Assembly (NCBI RefSeq): GCF_003721245.1
Contig: NZ_RIZG01000005.1
Coordinates: 186,001 to 250,000 of the forward strand
Direction of reading: 5' to 3'
From: Marinomonas hwangdonensis
GTDB taxonomy: Bacteria; Pseudomonadota; Gammaproteobacteria; Pseudomonadales; Marinomonadaceae
DNA length: 64,000 bases
Below, one piece after another: positions 58,768 to 64,000 of the stretch (the stretch's first letter is position 1; each line of letters starts with the position of its first letter). The translations under genes were made by a program, and so were the position numbers. The notes below the pieces were generated by a model that saw only the letters and a list, made by a program, of their open reading frames with translations, did not search any database and had not been told where the DNA came from.

Positions 58768-58834
58768 GTTTTACTCTTAAAGTAAAAACAACCAGTCATA
58801 AGACGACTTCTCTTTCCTAGAAAGAGTCGATAAG

Positions 58835-60544
58835 ATGGCTTTTTTTAGCCTAGACTTCTCATTTAACATGAAACCTTTTTTTTCCGCTTTATTGTTTTTT
58901 TGCCTATTTATTCAACCTGGCTGGACCGCTGATAGCCAAGGGAGCAAAGGGCAAAAGCGCATCATTAATATTGCAGCCGATTATAACTACCCACCTTATG
59001 AATTTTCTGACGAAGCAGGAAATCCAGCGGGCTATCATGTTGAATTAAGCTACGCTATTGCTGAAGTGATGGGCTTTGACGTTAATATCACTATGACAGA
59101 TTGGGAAAGTGCCTATGCGGGGTTATTCGCAGGAGAGTACGACATTCTTCAGGGCATTGCCTATTCCGAGGAACGCTCGAAATACATTAAGTATTCTTCT
59201 CCGCATTCCATTGTGAATCAGTCCCTTTTTGCTAGAAAAGATGGTCCGAAAATCAACGATATTAACGAGGTAAATAACCACAGCATTATCGTGCAAAGAG
59301 CCAGTATTATGCATGAATACCTCCAGCAATTTGTGCCTAAGGCCGTTATTGTTCCCGTACCCACTCATTCTGATGCACTGCGACTGCTCGCCTCAGGAAA
59401 GCATGACTTTGCTCTAACCGCTAACTTACCCAGCTTGTATCTCAGCAAAGAACTTGGACTAAGTAACATAGAACCCATTGCCGCTCCCGTTGCCGCTCAA
59501 CGTCTAGGTTATGGTGCTCTCACCCATAATGAAGACCTTGTCGCACTTTTTAGCGAGGGGTTAGCTATTTTAAAAAATACCGGCCGCCAACAAGAAATCT
59601 ACGATAAGTGGCTTGGTACCATAGGAGATTCAAAAGCACCATGGAAAAAGCTAGGGCTGTATGCGCTTTATACCATACTCGTTTTGCTTCTTATTTTAGG
59701 CATCATCATGGTGTGGAATACCTTGTTACGCAAGGAGGTTGAGAAACGCTCTCGCCAACTTAAGGCCCACCAGGAGCAGCTCATTCAAGCCGATAAAATG
59801 GCATCCCTAGGCGTCCTTGTCTCTGGTGTCGCCCATGAAATCAACAACCCTACCGGATTGCTGATGCTGAACTTACCCATTTTACAATCCGCATGGGAGG
59901 ACGCTTTACCCATACTCGAACAGGAAGCCGTCAACAACCCACACTTTCAACTCGCGGGTTTACCGTATCAACGTATTAGAGACGAAATACCTTTTCTTCT
60001 TGATGAAATGCAGCACAGCACCGATAGAATCCGCAATATCGTTAACGATTTGAAAGATTTCGCTCGTGAACAACCGGATGAAAAACATCAAACCGTCGAC
60101 CTCAATGATACGGTCACCATGGCGGTACGTCTGGTTGATAAGTCTATTCGTGATGCCACCGACCATTTTCGCCTGACGCTAGACCCGAACAAACCGTGCA
60201 TTCTAGGGAATCCTCAACGAATCGAACAAGTCATCATTAACTTAATACTTAATGCCTGCGATGCCTTGGAAAACAAAAACTGCGCGTTGGCAGTGTCAAC
60301 CTTTATCAGCCTTGATAAAGAAAACGCCATTATGGCTGTGGAAGACCAAGGCTGTGGTATACAAGCCGAAAACCTACCTCGATTAACGGATCCGTTCTAC
60401 ACGACCAAACGCGAGATGGGTGGCACAGGCCTTGGATTATCCGTGTCTGCAACCATTATAAAGGCACACAAGGGTCGCCTCTGTTTCGACTCAACACCAG
60501 GACAAGGCACCACCGCCACCATTACTTTTCCATTGCATCAATAA
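58835..60544 (+). CDS. Sensor histidine kinase with periplasmic SBP-like sensor domain
   Basis: A 569-residue membrane kinase. An N-terminal signal/anchor (MKPFFSALLFFCLFIQPGWT) is followed by an amino-acid-type solute-binding domain (about 42-265: IINIAADYNYPPYEFSDEAG; DWESAYAGLFAGEYDILQGI), a transmembrane helix (about 276-297), a coiled stretch, the phosphoacceptor His334 in GVAHEINNPTG, and an ATPase domain with LILNACDALENK, VEDQGCGI and GGTGLGLSVSATI. It likely senses a small ligand directly. The start at 58835 has AAAGAG upstream; a second ATG at 58868 lacks a site. Divergent from the TAXI receptor gene, so probably its regulator. Confidence 0.92.
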   Translation: MAFFSLDFSFNMKPFFSALLFFCLFIQPGWTADSQGSKGQKRIINIAADYNYPPYEFSDEAGNPAGYHVELSYAIAEVMGFDVNITMTDWESAYAGLFAGEYDILQGIAYSEERSKYIKYSSPHSIVNQSLFARKDGPKINDINEVNNHSIIVQRASIMHEYLQQFVPKAVIVPVPTHSDALRLLASGKHDFALTANLPSLYLSKELGLSNIEPIAAPVAAQRLGYGALTHNEDLVALFSEGLAILKNTGRQQEIYDKWLGTIGDSKAPWKKLGLYALYTILVLLLILGIIMVWNTLLRKEVEKRSRQLKAHQEQLIQADKMASLGVLVSGVAHEINNPTGLLMLNLPILQSAWEDALPILEQEAVNNPHFQLAGLPYQRIRDEIPFLLDEMQHSTDRIRNIVNDLKDFAREQPDEKHQTVDLNDTVTMAVRLVDKSIRDATDHFRLTLDPNKPCILGNPQRIEQVIINLILNACDALENKNCALAVSTFISLDKENAIMAVEDQGCGIQAENLPRLTDPFYTTKREMGGTGLGLSVSATIIKAHKGRLCFDSTPGQGTTATITFPLHQ

Positions 60545-60585
60545 ACGTAATTCGTCGCGTTTTACACAAAAGTAAGGACAACACA

Positions 60586-61989
60586 TTGCAACAAACACTG
60601 TATCCACAATTTAAAATTTTACTCGTTGACGATGAACCTTCTTTTGTTCGCAGTATGTCATTGACTTTAGAACGTTATGGGATAAATAACCTAACAAGTT
60701 GTACAGACCCGACGCAAGTACAACAAAAGATGGCCCACGAAAACATCGCCTTGGTGCTGCTGGATTTGACTATGCCCGTCTTATCTGGGCAAGCATTACT
60801 CGGCTGGCTGAAAGAAGAATACCCTCATGTTAGCGTCATTATTTTCAGCGGCATAAACCAAGTGGATGCAGCCGTAGATTGCGTTAAACGCGGAGCATTT
60901 GACTATATTGTCAAAACTACAGACCAAGAACACATTCTCGAGTCTATTAAGCGAGCTATTCATACCCAAGAGCTCAGTTTAGAAAACCAAGCCCTAAGAG
61001 CAAAACTGCTTTCACAAGATTTAAACAAAGCCGATCGCTTTTCTGATTTCATCACCGCCGACCCTAAAATGATGTCAACATTTCGCTACTTGGAGTCTAT
61101 CTCTACCAGCAGTCAAGCTGTACTCATTACGGGAGAAAGCGGAGTAGGCAAAGAGCTTATTGCCCATGCCATACACGAACTCAGTGAACGCAAAGGCCCC
61201 TTAGTGACGGTAAACGTCGCTGGACTTGACGACAATATCTTTTCAGACACCCTCTTCGGCCATGCTAAAGGCGCTTTCACGGGTGCCGATAAAATGCGCC
61301 CAGGCCTAGTCGAAAGCGCCGCCGGCGGAACCTTATTCCTTGATGAAATTGGTGATTTAAGTGCCAATTCACAAGTCAAACTGCTGCGTCTATTACAGGA
61401 AGGTGAATACTACCCCATTGGTAGCGACCAACCTAAACGCATCAATGCCAGAGTGATTGTCGCCACACACCATGATCTGATGAGTCAACAGCAACAAGGC
61501 ACATTCCGCAAAGACCTCTATTATCGCTTATGCACACATATGGTAACTATACCGCCATTACGTGAACGTCTAAACGACCTACCTCTACTTATTGATTTCT
61601 TCGTACATCAAGCCTGTAACGAACTCAACAAACCACTTTTACAAGTCCCTCAAAGGCTTGCCACACAACTGCAATTCCACCATTTTCCTGGTAACGTCAG
61701 AGAGCTAAGAGCCCTGATTTACGATGCAGTAAGTCAAAGTCAGCACAACGAATTAAGTTTGCAGCCCTTTACCCTCTTAATCAATAATCAAGAAGATAGA
61801 GCCTTTACCTCTAGCATACACTTTGATGAAAACATCCCCCTCCCTACCTTGTCACAACTCAATGCAATCCTCGTTGAAACTGCCATGCTCCGAGCAAATA
61901 ACAACCAGTCACTCGCCGCTCGCATGCTAGGTATTTCTCAACCCGCACTTAGTAAGCGCCTTAAAAATATGAAGACACAAAATGAATGA
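60586..61989 (+). CDS. NtrC-family sigma-54-dependent response regulator
   Basis: A 467-residue regulator: receiver domain (KILLVDDEPSFVRSM, phospho-acceptor Asp60 in LVLLDLTMPVLSG), AAA+ domain (Walker A TGESGVGKELIAHAIH, the sigma-54 contact loop GAFTGA at about 229-234, Walker B GGTLFLDEIGDLS) and a Fis-type helix-turn-helix (NNQSLAARMLGISQPALSKR). The start is TTG with AAGGA seven bases upstream. It lies 41 bases after the kinase gene. The intact GAFTGA loop predicts activation of a -24/-12 promoter, and one lies in front of the divergent transporter operon. DctB/DctD pairs for TRAP transporters are the known precedent. Confidence 0.95.
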   Translation: MQQTLYPQFKILLVDDEPSFVRSMSLTLERYGINNLTSCTDPTQVQQKMAHENIALVLLDLTMPVLSGQALLGWLKEEYPHVSVIIFSGINQVDAAVDCVKRGAFDYIVKTTDQEHILESIKRAIHTQELSLENQALRAKLLSQDLNKADRFSDFITADPKMMSTFRYLESISTSSQAVLITGESGVGKELIAHAIHELSERKGPLVTVNVAGLDDNIFSDTLFGHAKGAFTGADKMRPGLVESAAGGTLFLDEIGDLSANSQVKLLRLLQEGEYYPIGSDQPKRINARVIVATHHDLMSQQQQGTFRKDLYYRLCTHMVTIPPLRERLNDLPLLIDFFVHQACNELNKPLLQVPQRLATQLQFHHFPGNVRELRALIYDAVSQSQHNELSLQPFTLLINNQEDRAFTSSIHFDENIPLPTLSQLNAILVETAMLRANNNQSLAARMLGISQPALSKRLKNMKTQNE

Positions 61990-62021
61990 TATTGGTCTAG
62001 ACGCAAGCCTGAGACATCGTT

Positions 62022-62042
62022 TTTACTCTTCATAAGAGTAAA
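62022..62042 (+). terminator. Hairpin after the response regulator gene
   Basis: TTTACTCTT / AAGAGTAAA, nine pairs with a CAT loop, 33 bases after the stop. AT-rich and without a T-run afterwards, so only a tentative terminator. Confidence 0.45.
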
Positions 62043-62117
62043 TATTACGTTAGTGAGTGAAACTCAACTTCTACTATCCAGGATGCGATGTTACCTGGCC
62101 AACTTGAAGAGGTTTAA

Positions 62118-62240
62118 TTACTGCGCTCTGAATAATTTCAGGACTCTGTTTGCTAAAGGCACTAATAGGCTCTGAATAACGCCTTTTCGAACCAGTTGAG
62201 CAACGTACAGAGCACGTTTAATGAAACCTTTGGGGGACAT
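62118..62240 (-). CDS. Possible 40-residue basic protein
   Basis: Frame starting MSPKGFIKRALYVAQLVRKG and ending LKLFRAQ, with GGAGAG six bases before the ATG. It is basic and amphipathic, without an obvious membrane helix. A second frame of the same strand reads EPISAFSKQSPEIIQSAVIK, so the region may be decayed coding sequence rather than a functional small gene. It lies in the 397-base gap between the two-component genes and the coiled-coil gene, which otherwise holds an 11-base direct repeat GCTCTGAATAA (62125-62135 and 62169-62179) and nothing else I recognise. Confidence 0.3.
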   Translation of the reverse strand: MSPKGFIKRALYVAQLVRKGVIQSLLVPLANRVLKLFRAQ

Positions 62241-62386
62241 AACTCTCCACACTACAATTCTTTACATAAAAACAACATTTTGATGCCCAGCTGAGCATTT
62301 AGTCACCATTTTAGTAATGTTTCCAATACCAGCACATGCTTTAATCTCAAAAAATCAGCCTAAAGTACAGGAAACCATTTCAGACC

Positions 62387-63913
62387 ATGGAAGCAAACAA
62401 CAAGCTATCAAATCAAAAACTTTTTAACATTGGTGTCTCTCTAGTCAAATTCGCTTGGGTTGTAGAGATCCTCGCTGTTTCTATCGGCTTCCTTATATCA
62501 ATTATTGTGTCTTTTTCCGTGTATGCCGAATTAAATAAAACGAATCGCACACTCACGTTCGGCGACTATAGCAGCATACTCGTTGCGGCATTACCTTTTG
62601 TATTAGTTGCTGTCGTTGAGGCTGCCAAAATTCCCGTTGCCACAGCTCTCATGTACGCAAAGCATTTCTGGTGGCGAGTACTATTTTTTATTGGCTTACT
62701 TTTATTAGCTGGTATTACCTTCGAAACCATGTTGAACGGCTTTGAACGTAACTTTTCTGGTTTAAATATCACCATTGATGAAAAGAAAAATGAGTCACTA
62801 TTACTACAAGATAAAATAGATGTCCTTGAAAATAGAAAAGAAAAAATCAACATTATTGATATACAAAAAATCGAAAATGATTACCTTACTAATGTTCAGT
62901 ACGCAAATAATGCTTACTACACGGCTCTAGATAAAGAGCGAGCACATATTAATCAGCAGATAAACCAGCTAAGCAGTGAGTCAGATAATCGAAAGCAATA
63001 TCAGGAAGAAATAGATGACCTGCATGCTAAAGAGCGTGACATATATTCATCATGGGATAAAGAGCGAGATGAGCTTCAAAAACGCCTCAGAAGCCTACTC
63101 AACAATTATGTTGCAGGCACACAAAATGATAAGCAATTGCTGCAAAGAGAATTGGATGATTTAAAAGCAGAGATGCAACAACAATTATCTGAAGCAGGAT
63201 TTTTCACACGAAATCAAGTAGAGGCAAAATATCGTAAGCTAATTACTGATAAAGAAGAGCGACTTTACTCTGTTGCAGATAGATCTACTGGAAGTAGTGC
63301 GCTTGACCAACAAACTCAAAGTGAAAAGCAACTTCAAGACCAACTACAAGTGCTGGGACGAGACTATCAAAAACGGATCGATTTAGGACGCTCTCGTATT
63401 GATTACCTAGAAAAGCAAATACTTGCACACTCTCTTGATAACGAGCAAAAACGTCAGAGCTTCCGTGCAAGTTTTGACAGGATAGTGCAACAAGCCGAAC
63501 AATCACGCAACAGCTCCATAAACAGAGCGGCAAAAGAAAAAGAAGCGTTATTGTCTGAATTCGATCTAATTCAACAAGAAGTAAAAATAATAGACAAAGA
63601 AATCTATGGCATAAACCAAGAGCAGAGCATCATTAAACATGAAATAAACCGTCTGGTAAATTCCAATCAAATATATCGCTTAGCGGCTTATGTCAGCAAC
63701 AAAGAACAAGCAATCGATGTGCCCAAGTCTACCGTCGGCCTAGTGGCTTTAATATGGTTCTCATCACTGGCCTTTGTTAGTGCTGTAACCGGCGTTTTCC
63801 TGGCGATCGCAGGGATCTATATGCAACGTACCTATGCAAGAGATGACGAGTACGACCATACTGCAAATAGAAATACACCACAAAGCCCACAAACGATTGA
63901 AAATCAAGTCTAG
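62387..63913 (+). CDS. Membrane-anchored coiled-coil protein of unknown function
   Basis: A 508-residue protein that I do not recognise. Three hydrophobic helices near the N terminus (about 20-47, 62-90, 97-115) are followed by about 320 residues rich in Gln, Glu, Lys, Asp and Arg, predicted to be long coiled coils (for example LLQRELDDLKAEMQQQLSEA; IDYLEKQILAHSLDNEQ), then a C-terminal hydrophobic segment (about 448-482) and a short acidic, Asn/Gln-rich tail. It looks like a membrane scaffold or sensor with a rod between membrane anchors. Asn/Lys content and AT-rich codons differ from the core genes to the left, suggesting relaxed selection or transfer. AGGAAA lies 12 bases before the ATG. 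A terminator follows, so it appears monocistronic. Confidence 0.75.
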   Translation: MEANNKLSNQKLFNIGVSLVKFAWVVEILAVSIGFLISIIVSFSVYAELNKTNRTLTFGDYSSILVAALPFVLVAVVEAAKIPVATALMYAKHFWWRVLFFIGLLLLAGITFETMLNGFERNFSGLNITIDEKKNESLLLQDKIDVLENRKEKINIIDIQKIENDYLTNVQYANNAYYTALDKERAHINQQINQLSSESDNRKQYQEEIDDLHAKERDIYSSWDKERDELQKRLRSLLNNYVAGTQNDKQLLQRELDDLKAEMQQQLSEAGFFTRNQVEAKYRKLITDKEERLYSVADRSTGSSALDQQTQSEKQLQDQLQVLGRDYQKRIDLGRSRIDYLEKQILAHSLDNEQKRQSFRASFDRIVQQAEQSRNSSINRAAKEKEALLSEFDLIQQEVKIIDKEIYGINQEQSIIKHEINRLVNSNQIYRLAAYVSNKEQAIDVPKSTVGLVALIWFSSLAFVSAVTGVFLAIAGIYMQRTYARDDEYDHTANRNTPQSPQTIENQV

Positions 63914-63958
63914 GACAACTCGCGAGAACATCAATAGTTATTCATAAGATCTATGTAA

Positions 63959-63985
63959 GAGCCCAGTATCAAACTGGGCTTTTTT
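63959..63985 (+). terminator. Terminator after the coiled-coil gene
   Basis: GCCCAGT / ACTGGGC stem with a five-base loop, followed by T6, 45 bases after the stop. Confidence 0.92.
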
Positions 63986-64000
63986 GTTAATAAAAACAAC

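Overview
The window looks like chromosomal DNA of a marine gammaproteobacterium of the Oceanospirillales type, most probably Marinomonas or a close relative. This is inferred from gene order and protein character; no database was searched. Supporting signs are a conserved gammaproteobacterial backbone (mrcA / pilus-secretin genes / aroK-aroB-damX / gltB-gltD; rpmE-priA-ftsN-hslV-hslU; argS, ilvA-rpiA), choline-to-betaine oxidation genes, a TAXI-type TRAP transporter and a multi-PAS chemoreceptor. I see no tRNA, rRNA, CRISPR array, intact insertion sequence or prophage.

Layout. 1-2.3 kb: an NTF2-like gene faces an ECF sigma factor/ChrR anti-sigma operon, and both directions carry matching ECF-type promoters; a SutA-like small protein follows. 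2.4-5.1 kb: small membrane proteins, a two-domain acyltransferase resembling OlsF (ornithine lipid synthesis) and a stand-alone glycogen-binding-like domain. 5.2-8.6 kb: betB-betA behind a perfect 30-bp palindrome that looks like a BetI operator, although no betI is in the window. 8.6-15.1 kb: a membrane zinc peptidase, a J-domain protein, mltA, a Fur-type site with exbB-exbD-exbD-tonB, and a pair of copper-associated periplasmic genes (DUF305, DUF2946/CopL-like). 15.2-21.1 kb: MATE and Bcr/CflA exporters, galM, a decayed ABC-transporter remnant, a CPA2 cation/proton antiporter and a 56-residue DUF6435 protein.

21.1-36.5 kb: gltBD (glutamate synthase), damX, aroB, aroK, a shortened three-gene pilus/competence-secretin operon where pilMNOPQ usually stands, and divergent mrcA (PBP1A). 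36.5-45.3 kb: malic enzyme, a secreted nuclease whose signal-peptide codons contain the rpmE terminator, rpmE, priA, ftsN, hslVU behind a textbook sigma-32 promoter, a DUF971 gene and ubiJ. 45.3-54.8 kb: a cytosolic four-PAS chemoreceptor-like protein, ansA, argS, ilvA, rpiA, zntB and fbp.

54.8-62.0 kb is the most coherent regulatory unit: a TAXI-TRAP receptor and fused permease, divergent from a histidine kinase with an SBP-like periplasmic sensor and an NtrC-type regulator. A -24/-12 (sigma-54) promoter lies before the receptor gene, and two copies of TTATAAC-N4-GTTATRA lie in the shared intergenic region. 62.1-64 kb holds a possible 40-residue protein and an unrecognised membrane-anchored coiled-coil protein, the gene whose function is least explained here.

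Many starts were moved from the longest reading frame to an internal codon with a good ribosome site or family-typical N terminus; these choices are stated per gene.
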